Shown in pieces: positions 20,029 to 29,928 of a DNA stretch of 64,000 bases. The stretch is from JBQQPY01 sp052258065 (lineage in GTDB: Bacteria; Pseudomonadota; Gammaproteobacteria; Enterobacterales; Enterobacteriaceae): contig JBQQPY010000002.1 in the NCBI GenBank assembly GCA_052258065.1, forward strand, positions 1,612,001 through 1,676,000, read 5' to 3'. The position numbers and the translations under genes are program-made. The notes under the pieces are model-generated. The model saw only the letters and a list, made by a program, of their open reading frames with translations. It was not told where the DNA came from and did no database searches. Positions within the stretch are counted from its first letter, which is position 1, and each line of letters begins with the position of its first letter.

Positions 20029-21918
20029 ATGTTTTATCCTGATCATTTTGATGTGATCATCATTGGTGGCGGCCATGCTGGCACAGAAGCGGCAATGGCA
20101 TCAGCACGGATAGGGTGCCAAACACTACTGCTAACGCATAACATTGATACCTTAGGACAAATGTCATGTAACCCTGCGATCGGCGGTATTGGAAAGGGGC
20201 ATTTAGTCAAAGAAATTGACGCTATGGGCGGTTTAATGGCGCAGGCTATCGACAAGTCTGGCATTCAGTTTAGGATACTAAATACTAGTAAGGGGCCGGC
20301 GATCAGGGCAACCCGCGCACAAGCGGATCGCGTGCTATACCGTCAGGCAGTACGCGGAGCCCTAGAAAACCAGCCTAACCTAATAATTTTTCAGCAGATA
20401 GTAGAGGATCTAATCATAGATGGCGATCGGGTTGTCGGCGCCATCACGCAAATGGGTCTGAAATTCCGCACCCGTGCAGTAATACTGACCGTCGGCACCT
20501 TCCTAAACGGCAAGATCCATATCGGCATGAATCACTACAGCGCTGGCCGAGCAGGAGACCCGTCGTCAATTTCCCTGTCACGCCGTCTGCGTGAACTGCC
20601 ATTCCGAGTGAACCGCCTAAAAACCGGCACGCCGCCACGCATAGATACGCGCAGTATCGATTTCTCACAGCTGGTGAGGCAGGATAGTGACGATCCGCTT
20701 CCCGTCTTCTCGTTTTTAGGCTCGCCGGATCAGCATCCGCGCCAGATTCCCTGTTATATTACCTATACCAACGAGAAGACCCACGAGATCATTCGCCAAA
20801 ACCTGCACCGAAGTCCAATGTATGTTGGTATTATTGAAGGAAGCGGGCCGCGCTATTGCCCATCCATTGAAGACAAGGTCACACGCTTTACCGATCGCGA
20901 TGCCCATCAGATCTTCCTAGAGCCGGAAGGGTTAACCAGTAACGAAATTTATCCCAACGGTATCTCGACAAGCCTACCGTTCGATGTACAGATGAAAATC
21001 GTTCGCTCTATCTCAGGGCTAAAAAACGCGCGCATAGTGCGTCCTGGCTATGCAATCGAATACGATTTTTTTGATCCGCGCGATCTCAAATTAACGCTAG
21101 AAAGCAAATTGATCGCGGGGCTATTCTTTGCCGGCCAAATTAACGGCACTACCGGATACGAAGAGGCTGCCGCACAGGGTATGCTCGCGGGTTTAAACGC
21201 TGCCAGGCTTGCTACTGATAAAGATGGCTGGTCGCCGCGGCGCGACCAGGCCTATCTGGGCGTGCTGGTGGATGATTTATCTACTTTAGGCACTAAAGAG
21301 CCTTACCGTATGTTTACTTCTCGCGCTGAATATCGGTTGCTGTTGCGTGAAGATAACGCCGATCTTCGTCTAACAGAAATCGGCAGGCAGCTCGGTTTGG
21401 TGGATGAAGCGCGCTGCGCACGCTTATACGCCAAGCAAGAAAAAATCGCGCTAGAGCATCAGCGTTTGCGCGATATCTGGGTATATCCCTACAGCGAAGA
21501 CGCTGCGCAGCTTAATCCGCTCCTTAAAGCTCCGCTTACGCGCGAAGCCAACGGTGAAGAGCTCCTGCGTCGCCCTGAGATGAATTACAATAAGCTGACC
21601 CACCTAGAACGCTTTGCTCCGGCGCTGAAAGACGATCAAGCGGCGGAACAGGTTGAAATCCAGATTAAATATCAAGGCTACATCACCCGTCAGGAGCACG
21701 AAATCGCTCGCCAAATGCGCAATGAACATGCTCTGCTGCCGGCAGGTACTGATTTCAGAACTGTATCAGGCCTCTCCAATGAAGTGAGTGCCAAACTTAA
21801 CGATCATAAACCCAACTCTATCGGTCAAGCTTCACGTATTTCCGGCGTTACGCCGGCGGCGATTTCCATTTTGCTGATCTGGCTAAAAAAACAGGGGTTG
21901 CTACGCCGCAGCGCCTGA
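20029..21918 (+). CDS. mnmG: tRNA uridine 5-carboxymethylaminomethyl modification enzyme, MnmG subunit
   Basis: With MnmE it modifies U34 of several tRNAs, using FAD, NADH and a folate methylene donor. The 629-residue product has the length of E. coli MnmG. It shows the FAD-binding Rossmann motif DVIIIGGGHAGTEAA near 8-22, SCNPAIGGIGKGHLVKEIDA near 46-65, GTFLNGKIHIG, RLKTGTPPRI, PSIEDKVTRF, the GQINGTTGYEEAAAQG word near 370-385, and the family C-terminal domain ending in SRISGVTPAAISILLIWLKK. It reads away from oriC, as in enterobacteria. The ATG follows the weak site gtgaggtg. Intact, next to broken rsmG. Confidence 0.98.
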   Translation: MFYPDHFDVIIIGGGHAGTEAAMASARIGCQTLLLTHNIDTLGQMSCNPAIGGIGKGHLVKEIDAMGGLMAQAIDKSGIQFRILNTSKGPAIRATRAQADRVLYRQAVRGALENQPNLIIFQQIVEDLIIDGDRVVGAITQMGLKFRTRAVILTVGTFLNGKIHIGMNHYSAGRAGDPSSISLSRRLRELPFRVNRLKTGTPPRIDTRSIDFSQLVRQDSDDPLPVFSFLGSPDQHPRQIPCYITYTNEKTHEIIRQNLHRSPMYVGIIEGSGPRYCPSIEDKVTRFTDRDAHQIFLEPEGLTSNEIYPNGISTSLPFDVQMKIVRSISGLKNARIVRPGYAIEYDFFDPRDLKLTLESKLIAGLFFAGQINGTTGYEEAAAQGMLAGLNAARLATDKDGWSPRRDQAYLGVLVDDLSTLGTKEPYRMFTSRAEYRLLLREDNADLRLTEIGRQLGLVDEARCARLYAKQEKIALEHQRLRDIWVYPYSEDAAQLNPLLKAPLTREANGEELLRRPEMNYNKLTHLERFAPALKDDQAAEQVEIQIKYQGYITRQEHEIARQMRNEHALLPAGTDFRTVSGLSNEVSAKLNDHKPNSIGQASRISGVTPAAISILLIWLKKQGLLRRSA

Positions 21919-21939
21919 CACTGACGGAATGACTGATTC

Positions 21940-22559
21940 TTAAGAAATTAGAAGCTCTGCTTAGGCAGATAAATATGGCGCTATCGGCGGCGCAGAAAAG
22001 CAGTTATTGATCTATGCAGCGCTGCTGCACAAATGGAATAAGACATACAATCTCACGTCGTTGCGTTCCACAGAACAGATGCTGGTTCGCCATATCATGG
22101 ACAGTATTGTTGTCAGTCCGTATCTGCGCGACGATTGTTTTATCGATGTCTGCGCCGGTACCGGGCTGCCACGCATTCCATTGGCTTATCGTGCAGCCTT
22201 CAGTTCATTTTGCTCTTCTAGAGTGTCTAGGTAAGCGTATACGCTTTCTGCACCAAGTGCGACATGAAATTAGTCTCTCCAATGTCATGACGGGTATACA
22301 CAGCCGGGTAGAGCATTTCACGCTATCAGAAGGCTTTGACGGCGTCATAAGCCGTGATTTTGCCGCCCTCGGCGACATGCTAACTTGGAGTGCTGTGCTG
22401 CCAGTCAGAGAAAAAAGACGGTTTTATGCGCTGAAAGGTCACTTTTCCAAGGCGGAACTAACTGCACTGCCATCGGGCTTTCGGATGGAATCGATGATCA
22501 GACCTTATGTGCCAGGACTGGAAGGCAAACAGTATCTTGTACTGGTGGCAGCGAATTAA
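21940..22559 (+). pseudogene. rsmG: 16S rRNA (guanine527-N7)-methyltransferase, broken
   Basis: Follows mnmG as in enterobacteria. One frame (22007-22234) gives LLHKWNKTYNLTSLRSTEQM and VRHIMDSIVVSPYL, ending in a damaged SAM motif (DVCAGTGLPRIP against DVGTGPGLPGIP). Another gives VQPSVHFALLECLGKRIRFL, EGFDGVISRDFA and RRFYALKGH to 22559. They join if one T is removed from gcttatc near 22186-22192. The first ~30 codons are also out of frame. With at least two shifts and a damaged cofactor site, the gene is dead. Loss of G527 methylation is tolerated in E. coli. Confidence 0.85.
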
Positions 22560-22769
22560 ATTGCTTTTCTTTAATAAAAAGGTAAAAACTGCTACATGTT
22601 TTATTAATGCCAGCACTAGCGATAATTTAGGCGTTTCGAGGATTATTAATCTCTATTTTACATTTTATTAGAACTTAAATTTTACTTATAAATAGTATGC
22701 ATACTAATGGTAACTTAACTAAATTTAAATAAAAATTATCTATTATTCGGTACTGACTCAGATTTCTTG

Positions 22770-23310
22770 ATAAGAAAAGAGTGTGACATATTTATTCTGC
22801 TGAGTGATGCTGCTAAATCCTTATTTCTTACAGATAATTGCAGCGATAAAAATCGCTCTTATTTATATGATATAGATAAAAGCATCAATAAATCTAAGCA
22901 TCAATCGTGTTGAGGATCATAGCTATATTCACCCGTCATTTGCAGGCGATGCTATCGTCCAGTCAGAAAGCAGTGACCGTTTCCCTGCGAAAAAACACTT
23001 TTCTCCGACTGGATAATCTGTTGGGGATTATATGCGCATTCTTTAATCTTACCGTATCTTGAACTGGCCTGGATCACTGTTTATGCAGACATCGATTAGA
23101 GAATTTACGTGACATGAATGAGAGAGCACTAAAACTGCAACTAAAGCATAAACCGTTTAAAATTTATGAGCTCGATTACTTGTATGTTAATGTTAGATGT
23201 CTTCTATAAATGCTACATGAACCCTTACGAAGTTATTTTTTCGTGAGCATAGAACAAGAGAATGATTTGCCTCTATAAAGCTAAGACTGCCTATAGCAGT
23301 ACCTTTAATC
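22770..23310 (+). mobile_element. IS481-family relic
   Basis: Broken forward frames resemble those of 50110-50765: an RxLRDMNE-RALKLQ word and then a KPFKIYELDYLYVNV word, decayed forms of the RLRDLKEEAPKPK and FKAYEPGYLHVDVKYL words of IS481 transposases. Bases 22560-22769 are AT-rich and empty. Confidence 0.55.
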
Positions 23311-23319
23311 TATTAAAAA

Positions 23320-24305
23320 TAGTCAAAATCTTTATAGAAAATTAACTCAATATCTTGAGTAAGCACATTCTATAGCGGCTTAGCAGTTCTTACTGCAGAT
23401 TTTCTGAACAGTTATTTAAGCTTGGGAAACGCCATCTTGATAGGATTTAAACACGGTAAATAAGACAGAAGATAAAGAAGACTTGCTTCTTTATCCTGAA
23501 TAGCTTCTTGTGCACCATAAAATTTATAAGCAATCACATGTCTCGTTGTCATGATATTCTCTGCTACAAATTTAAGAATAAATAGGTGTTCTGCGTAAGT
23601 AAGGAAAGTGTATCCGTTAATTTCTCTATCGAGTAGCATGGTTGCACTTAATCTAGATAGACTTATGCCAGTGGTCAAGGTTATCGTTTTCCAACAAGCA
23701 TCTAGAATGTCAGCCCGGTATCGTTGAACTTGTTTTCTGCGGCTCTTGAACTTACTTATATTTGTCGTTATTGACGCTTCGTCAATGACAATAAGATTCA
23801 CTGGTGAAAACTGTAACATTTCTTAAAACTATACTTTTCGTACATAAACCATATAGAGATTCTCTTGTTTAGTGGTGTATACAGTCTTTTTTAAACCGTT
23901 ATGATATAGAGATGCAAAGCGTGGTAGATCGGTAGCTTGTTTGAATGATAAAAGTTTTTTCAGGGAGTCCGGTATTCAGGCAAGAATAGATCACGAAATT
24001 TATCAATGATGAGTATCAAATAAAACTAGAATACGCATCAGTTTTTAGCCAAGATTAGGATCTTATTTAGGTTTAGATCTATAACTTTCAGTCTCACGGA
24101 ATTTCAAACTCCAACGCACCGTAAAGGAAGGGCGTACTTGATGTCTATCCGCTATTTCACATGCCGAGCTACCTACCTTAATTAATCTGATTATTCATAA
24201 TCTTAAATCTTTACTCTAAGAGTATATCATTGAGACTATAAAAAATTATCTAAATTATATAGATGCATGACTATTTAAGAAACCAGACTAGATAAAAAGT
24301 GCTCC
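23320..24305 (-). mobile_element. IS630-family relic, first type, with a 135-codon open remnant
   Basis: A reverse copy, the best preserved in the window. The frame 23819-23412 gives NLIVIDEASITTNI (the second acidic residue), then LPCLNPIKMAFPKLK, where the third catalytic Glu of LNPIE is now Lys. The N-terminal half (23830-24305) is broken. The terminal repeat lies at 24288-24305. The open remnant is a chance survivor, not a working transposase. Confidence 0.7.
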
Positions 24306-24309
24306 AATG

Positions 24310-24640
24310 CACGGCGGTTCTTGCGTGATCTTGATCAAGCATCTTCCATAGTGATTTATCAAGCACTTAAAACAATGGAAAAGAACTTACAGATTATTTT
24401 TGGTTCTGTAAAACTCTCGGTTATCAAAAAACATAAATTGTACCACTTATGTGAAGAGCTTAATATAAGACACCATCTTAGCCGACCGATGTATCTGCAA
24501 ACGAATGATATAATCAAATAATTTAATAGGCCTATAACGGATTTGTTGCAACGCCACTTTTCCCATGTTCTAGTAAGGAGCTTAAAATCACACTAAGTCA
24601 ATATGCGTTGCTCTACAATAAAGAATTGTTTCAATTAGTA
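24310..24640 (+). mobile_element. IS481-family relic, C-terminal end
   Basis: The frame 24321-24521 gives LYHLCEELNIRHHLSRPMYL then QTND, followed by FNRPITDLLQRHFSHV. These match the LCKELGIEHRLTRPxxPQTNGMVERFNRRI words that include the catalytic Glu of IS481 transposases. It abuts the IS630 relic at 24305. Bases 24641-24788 are empty. Confidence 0.65.
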
Positions 24641-24788
24641 TTGAATAATAAAATTATTAGTGCAATATATGAAATATTGATACAAAATAAAAACTGAATT
24701 GTTCAAAAGCTATACTAGCTTTCGGGATCTGACAGATCACCGCTATGCGGAGGGGCGAGAGAGGGCCCGGCGGCTGGTGGTCGATTAT

Positions 24789-25748
24789 TCAGCAATAGCC
24801 ATAATTCATTAGACGGTAATAACGGCGGTTGAGCAATTCTGCCTCATTGAGACCGTCAAGCTCGGCTAAATCGTCTAACAATTGCATTTTCAGCGTAGCG
24901 GAAATAGCTATCATATCCCGATGGGCGCCGCCTAGAGGCTCAGGCACGATGTTGTCGATAAGCTTCAACTCTTTCAGGCGCGTCGCAATAATCCCCATCG
25001 CTTCAGCTGCGATAGGTGCTTTATCCACGTTTTTCCATAAAATAGAGGCGCAGCCTTCCGGAGAGATTACTGAATAAGTGCTGTATTGCAGCATGTTAAC
25101 CTTGTCACCTACGCCAATCGCCAGCGCGCCGCCAGAGCCGCCTTCGCCTATAACAGTGCAGATTACTGGGACCCGCAAACCTGACATTTCGCGCAAATTT
25201 TTCGCAATAGCTTCAGATTGGCCGCGCTCTTCAGCGCCAACACCCGGATAAGCACCTGGCGTATCGATGAAAGTAAGCAGCGGTAAATTGAACCGATCCG
25301 CCATCTCCATCAGTCGAAGCGCCTTTCGGTAACCTTCCGGCGCCGGCATTCCAAAATTGCGGCGGATTTTCTCTTTTATTTCCCGCCCTTTCTGATGGCC
25401 GATGATCATAATCGGCCGCGAATCTATACGTGCGATGCCGCCGACGATAGCTTTATCATCGGCATAGGCGCGATCGCCCGCTAACTCGTCGAAATCAGTA
25501 AATATATGTCGCACATAATCCAGTGTATAGGGACGCATCGGATGTCGTGCCAGCTGGGCGATTTGCCAAGCACCCAGGTCAGAGAAAATTTTTTGCGTCA
25601 GCTCCACGCTTTTTTCACGGAGGCGCTGCACCTCTTCATCCAGATTAATATCTAATTTTTCATTTTGACCGCTGACGGCGGTCAGCGAGTCAATTTTCGC
25701 TTCTAGCTCTGCAATCGGCTGTTCAAAATCAAGAAAATTCAGACTCAT
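24789..25748 (-). CDS. accA: Acetyl-CoA carboxylase, carboxyltransferase subunit alpha
   Basis: Together with AccD it transfers the carboxyl group from biotin carrier protein to acetyl-CoA, giving malonyl-CoA for fatty acid synthesis. The 319-residue product equals the E. coli length. It shows MSLNFLDFEQPIAELEAKID at the start, GHQKGR, PEGYRKALRLMEMADRF, FIDTPGAYPGVGAEERGQSE (about 162-181) and GEGGSGGALAIGVGDKVNML (about 202-221), the oxyanion and biotin-binding loops. An AGGA site lies six bases before the ATG. It follows dnaE by 12 bases, as the last gene of the long minus-strand block. Intact. Confidence 0.98.
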   Translation of the reverse strand: MSLNFLDFEQPIAELEAKIDSLTAVSGQNEKLDINLDEEVQRLREKSVELTQKIFSDLGAWQIAQLARHPMRPYTLDYVRHIFTDFDELAGDRAYADDKAIVGGIARIDSRPIMIIGHQKGREIKEKIRRNFGMPAPEGYRKALRLMEMADRFNLPLLTFIDTPGAYPGVGAEERGQSEAIAKNLREMSGLRVPVICTVIGEGGSGGALAIGVGDKVNMLQYSTYSVISPEGCASILWKNVDKAPIAAEAMGIIATRLKELKLIDNIVPEPLGGAHRDMIAISATLKMQLLDDLAELDGLNEAELLNRRYYRLMNYGYC

Positions 25749-25760
25749 AGTATTCCTATA

Positions 25761-28700
25761 CTAGTCAAATTCCAGTTCTACCTGTTCATTTCCTACAAGT
25801 GTTCGTAAATTATTCAGCAAGAGGTCAGTTGGCGTCACCCGCCATGTTACTCCAAAGCACAGCCGAGCGCGCGCATCTTGCCGTTGATAATAAAGATGCA
25901 CTGGGATCGTTCCTGATCGATGTTGTTCCAACAACAAACGGAGACGCTTTAAAAGCTGATCATCAATTTGCCTGTCGGTTAGCGAGATAGCAAGCCCATG
26001 CACATATTTTTCACGTGCTTCGCTAATATCCATTAATTCGCGAGCGGCCATCTTCAGGCTACCGTTAGAATAATCCAAGCTGATTTGTCCCTGAGCGATC
26101 AGGATACGGTCTTTTTCCAGTAAATGCTGGTATTTTCCTAGTGCATCCGTGAACAGCATTACGTCTAGCCTGCCGGAACGATCGTCTAGCGTACAAATGC
26201 CGATTCGGTTGCCTCGCTTAGTGACCATCAGCCGTGCGGATAGCACCAGCCCAACTGCAGTTGCTGTCTTGCCGCGTTCGGTGGGGTGCATATCTTTCAG
26301 GCGTACTCCGCGGGCATAGCGTTCAATTTCACGCAGATATTGAGTGATGGGATGCCCAGTCAAGTACAGGCCAAGCGTTTCACGCTCGCCATCCAGAACT
26401 ACCTGTTCTGGCCAAGGCGCCAGGATATTGTAGGAGGCTTCTACCGCTTCCGGCTCCTCCGCCAGCACGCCGAACATATCGACCTGACCAATAGCTTCGG
26501 CTTTTGCATGCTGATTTGCGGCTTTAAGCGCGTCACCGAGAGCATTCATCAGCGCTGCGCGGTGCGGTCCAAGGCAGTCGAAAGCGCCCGACCTAATCAG
26601 CTGTTCCAGCATGCGGCGATTGAGTTTTTTGATGTCAGTGCGCGCACACAGATCAAATAGATCACGGAAATAGCCGCCCTGATTGCGCGCCTCGATAATT
26701 GCTTCAATAGGTCCTTCCCCTACGCCTTTAATTGCACCGATGCCGTAGACTATCTTACCTTCTTGGTTGACATTAAAATGGTACTGGCTACTATTGATAT
26801 TCGGCGGTAGGACTTTTAGTCCCATACGTAAACATTCGTCAACTAGCCCAACGACCTTTTCCGTGTTGTCCATATCCGCAGTCATTACCGCCGCCATGAA
26901 CTCAGCCGGATAATGGGCTTTTAACCATAACGTCTGATACGAAATCAGTGCATAGGCAGCAGAGTGGGATTTATTAAAGCCGTAGCCGGCAAATTTTTCC
27001 ACGAGGTCGAAGATCTTCATCGACAGTTCGCCATTGACGCCGATACTTTCCGCACTGGCTTTAAATACTGAGCGCTGTTTGGCCATTTCCTCCGGTTTCT
27101 TTTTCCCCATCGCGCGGCGCAGTATGTCTGCCTCGCCTAAGGTATAACCTGCTAGCACCTGAGCTATCTGCATGACCTGTTCCTGGTAAAGGATGATGCC
27201 GTAAGTTGACTTCAGCACGGGTTGCAGAGAGGGATGTTGCCACTCGATATCAGGATAGGAGATAGCTTCACGGCCATGCTTGCGGTCTATAAAGTTATCT
27301 ACCATTCCCGATTGCAGTGGGCCGGGCCGGAACAGCGCTACCAGCGCGATCATATCCTCGAAACAGTCGGGCTGTAGGCGCTTTATCAGATCCCTTATAC
27401 CGCGCGATTCCAGCTGGAATACCGCAGTGGTTTCGGATCGCTGCAGCATATCAAAGCTTTTCTTATCCCCCAGAGGAATAGTGGCTATATTAATGGGCTC
27501 TAAACCTTGACGGGCGTGTCGGGCGTTAATCATTCCCTGTGCCCAATTGATGATGGTCAAGGTACGCAAGCCGAGGAAATCAAATTTCACTAAGCCGGCG
27601 TATTCCACATCGTTTTTATCGAACTGAGTAACTGGATGGTTTCCCTCGGCATCGCAATAAAGCGGTGCGAAATCGGTAATTTTGGTTGGCGCAATTACCA
27701 CGCCCCCCGCATGTTTTCCCGCGTTGCGCGTAACACCTTCAAGCTTGCGCGCCATATCAATTAACGCCTTAACCTCTTCATCAAAATCATAGATAGCCTG
27801 TAATTGCGGCTCTGCAATGAAGGCTTTTTCTAACGTTATGCCAGGGTCGGGGCGAACTAACTTAGAGATGCGATCCACGAAGCCGTAAGGATAGCCCAAT
27901 ACCCGCCCAACGTCGCGGATAACCGCTTTGGCCGCCATGGTGCCAAAAGTGATAATCTGCGAAACCGCATCGCGGCCATAAGTTTCGGCCACATGTTCAA
28001 TCACCAGATCGCGTTTCTCCATGCAGAAGTCGACATCGAAGTCCGGCATCGATATGCGTTCTGGGTTTAGGAAACGTTCAAACAGTAAATCGAACGCCAA
28101 AGGATCTAGGTCAGTAATTTTCAGCGTATAAGCCACCAGTGAGCCTGCGCCGGAGCCGCGTCCTGGCCCGACCGGTACGCCGTTATCCTTAGACCACTGG
28201 ATAAACTCCATCACTATCAAGAAGTAACCCGGAAACCCCATTTGGTTTATAACTTGTAGCTCAATGTTGAGGCGTTCGTTGTAGACAGCGCGCTTCTCGC
28301 GCCGCATATTAGCGTCGGGAAATAGGAATTTCAGCCGATCCTCCAGACCTTCGCGCGCGCATTTGACAAGATAATCCGCGGTAGACATTTTTCCGGTTGG
28401 GAACTGCGGCAGGAAATATTCCCCAAGGCGAATTGTAGCGTTGCAGCGCCGCGCGATTTCAACGCTGTTGGCCAGCGCTTCCGGCAGGTCAGCGAATAAC
28501 TGGCACATCTCCTCCTCGCTGCGCATATACTGCTGCGGGCTATAATTTCGTGGCCGTTTAACGTCATCGAGGGTAAAGCCGTCGTGAATCGCTACCCGGA
28601 TTTCGTGAGCGTCAAAATCGTCCGAGCTGATAAAGCGTACGTCATTCGTGGCTACTACTGGCAGGCCTCGACGCGCCGCTAGTTCAATTGCAGCGTGCAG

Positions 28701-29243
28701 GTAGCTTTCTTCATCTGCGCGGCCAGTTCGGATAAGTTCCAGGTAATACCGGTCTGGGAAATAGCTTTCGTAGAACGCCAGACACTGTTCTACCTGCGGT
28801 ATATTGCTGCGCATCAGGTATTTACCGACATCACCTTTGCGCGCTCCAGAGAGCAAAATTAGCCCTTCGTTATGCTGAATCAGCCAGTCGCGATCGATAA
28901 CTGGCCCGTTAGCACCGTATCCGCGCTTGTAGGCGTCAGAAATCAGTAAGGTTAAATGCTGATAGCCAACATTATTGGCGGCTAGAATAGTCAATTCCGC
29001 CAATTCGTCGCCTAGCATCTCACTTCGTACAAAAAAATCCGCTCCGATAATTGGTTTGATGCCGGCGCTATGGGCGCTACCGTAAAATTTAACCAGTCCG
29101 CATAAATTAGTGAAATCTGTGATGGCTAGCGATGGCATATGCAGGGCCGCGGCTTTTTTTACCAACAGGTTAATTTTAACCAACCCATCGATCATAGAGT
29201 AATCGCTGTGTACGCGCAGGTGAATAAAACGTGGTTTGGCCAT
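25761..29243 (-). CDS. dnaE: DNA polymerase III alpha subunit
   Basis: Catalytic subunit of the replicative polymerase. The product has 1160 residues, exactly the E. coli length. The PHP domain begins with FIHLRVHSDYSMIDGL. The polymerase palm carries PDFDVDFC near 400-407, with the two metal-binding Asp residues, and VKFDFLGLRTL near 551-561, with the third. GPGRGSGAGSLVAY lies near 360-373. It also shows RAMGKKKPEEM, the GYGFNKSHSAAYAL finger region and a C-terminal OB fold (KRGNRIGICTLDDRSGRLDV). The gene sits between the ghost of rnhB and accA, as in enterobacteria. Intact; with polA and oriC in the same window it supports autonomous replication. Confidence 0.98.
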   Translation of the reverse strand: MAKPRFIHLRVHSDYSMIDGLVKINLLVKKAAALHMPSLAITDFTNLCGLVKFYGSAHSAGIKPIIGADFFVRSEMLGDELAELTILAANNVGYQHLTLLISDAYKRGYGANGPVIDRDWLIQHNEGLILLSGARKGDVGKYLMRSNIPQVEQCLAFYESYFPDRYYLELIRTGRADEESYLHAAIELAARRGLPVVATNDVRFISSDDFDAHEIRVAIHDGFTLDDVKRPRNYSPQQYMRSEEEMCQLFADLPEALANSVEIARRCNATIRLGEYFLPQFPTGKMSTADYLVKCAREGLEDRLKFLFPDANMRREKRAVYNERLNIELQVINQMGFPGYFLIVMEFIQWSKDNGVPVGPGRGSGAGSLVAYTLKITDLDPLAFDLLFERFLNPERISMPDFDVDFCMEKRDLVIEHVAETYGRDAVSQIITFGTMAAKAVIRDVGRVLGYPYGFVDRISKLVRPDPGITLEKAFIAEPQLQAIYDFDEEVKALIDMARKLEGVTRNAGKHAGGVVIAPTKITDFAPLYCDAEGNHPVTQFDKNDVEYAGLVKFDFLGLRTLTIINWAQGMINARHARQGLEPINIATIPLGDKKSFDMLQRSETTAVFQLESRGIRDLIKRLQPDCFEDMIALVALFRPGPLQSGMVDNFIDRKHGREAISYPDIEWQHPSLQPVLKSTYGIILYQEQVMQIAQVLAGYTLGEADILRRAMGKKKPEEMAKQRSVFKASAESIGVNGELSMKIFDLVEKFAGYGFNKSHSAAYALISYQTLWLKAHYPAEFMAAVMTADMDNTEKVVGLVDECLRMGLKVLPPNINSSQYHFNVNQEGKIVYGIGAIKGVGEGPIEAIIEARNQGGYFRDLFDLCARTDIKKLNRRMLEQLIRSGAFDCLGPHRAALMNALGDALKAANQHAKAEAIGQVDMFGVLAEEPEAVEASYNILAPWPEQVVLDGERETLGLYLTGHPITQYLREIERYARGVRLKDMHPTERGKTATAVGLVLSARLMVTKRGNRIGICTLDDRSGRLDVMLFTDALGKYQHLLEKDRILIAQGQISLDYSNGSLKMAARELMDISEAREKYVHGLAISLTDRQIDDQLLKRLRLLLEQHRSGTIPVHLYYQRQDARARLCFGVTWRVTPTDLLLNNLRTLVGNEQVELEFD

Positions 29244-29419
29244 AAATGCTACCTGATATTAGGTGTTGGCACGACGAGCGCGCCGCGTATCAATGAAATG
29301 ACAGGTTCATGCCGGCGCCAGCAACCGCCGGACCGGAGAAAAGCTTCGTTAACGAAGCACAGTTGCATCATGAAGGGCTATCTATTCCAGATAGAAGGCA
29401 GTGTTGATGCCCCTTGCTA

Positions 29420-29900
29420 GGCAAAACCATATTTGAGAAAATTTAGGTGCGGCGAGGTCATTTCTGGTTGCTGATCACCTTCGCAATAATATTGGCAATA
29501 GTAAAAGAGGTGCTGATTTCAGATACTCGGCGATCAACTTTTTATTACCGGCCGCGAAGGCATTGGTAGCAGAGGCAAGCAGTTCCGTACAGCAGAACAA
29601 GATCCGGGCGATAGCCAGATCCATGGCCCTCTGCTTTCCGATCGCTAGCCGGATAGACTGTAAATATTAATTTTGTCGATTTTATGAGCTTCTCTGCGAT
29701 CCACGCTCTAACCTAGTATGCAGCGGGTGGTGCCTGCATATAGCGCCGCGCACCGATTTAATTCAGCTTTGTTGAGTCTGCAAGCCCTGATACCGTCCGG
29801 TAGAATCATGGCGGTGGTTACTGCTGTGCCTACCAAGGGGCGGCGTCCGAGACTATATCGAAGCTGGCAATAAGTGTTCTTGCGGCATAGATAAGGTTGC
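29420..29900 (-). pseudogene. rnhB: Ribonuclease HII, decayed
   Basis: The spacer between lpxB and dnaE is where enterobacteria keep rnhB. Minus-strand frames still give PLVGTAVTTAMILPDGI (family PLVGAVVTAAVIL), AHKIDKINIYSLS (family HEIDELNIL) and EISTSFTIANIIAKVI (family EISAASILAKV), in that order but in several frames with stops. The N-terminal catalytic GVDEVGRG is gone. No function is possible. The remaining part of 29244-29420 is empty. Confidence 0.75.
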
Positions 29901-29928
29901 TGCCATGAATGAGCTAGCTACAAGAATG

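Noticed and set aside
23412..23819. Open frame of 135 codons as a possible novel gene
   Set aside because: It reads as the DDE half of an IS630-type transposase (IDEAS, LNPIKMAFPKLK), with the catalytic Glu changed, inside a recognisable relic.
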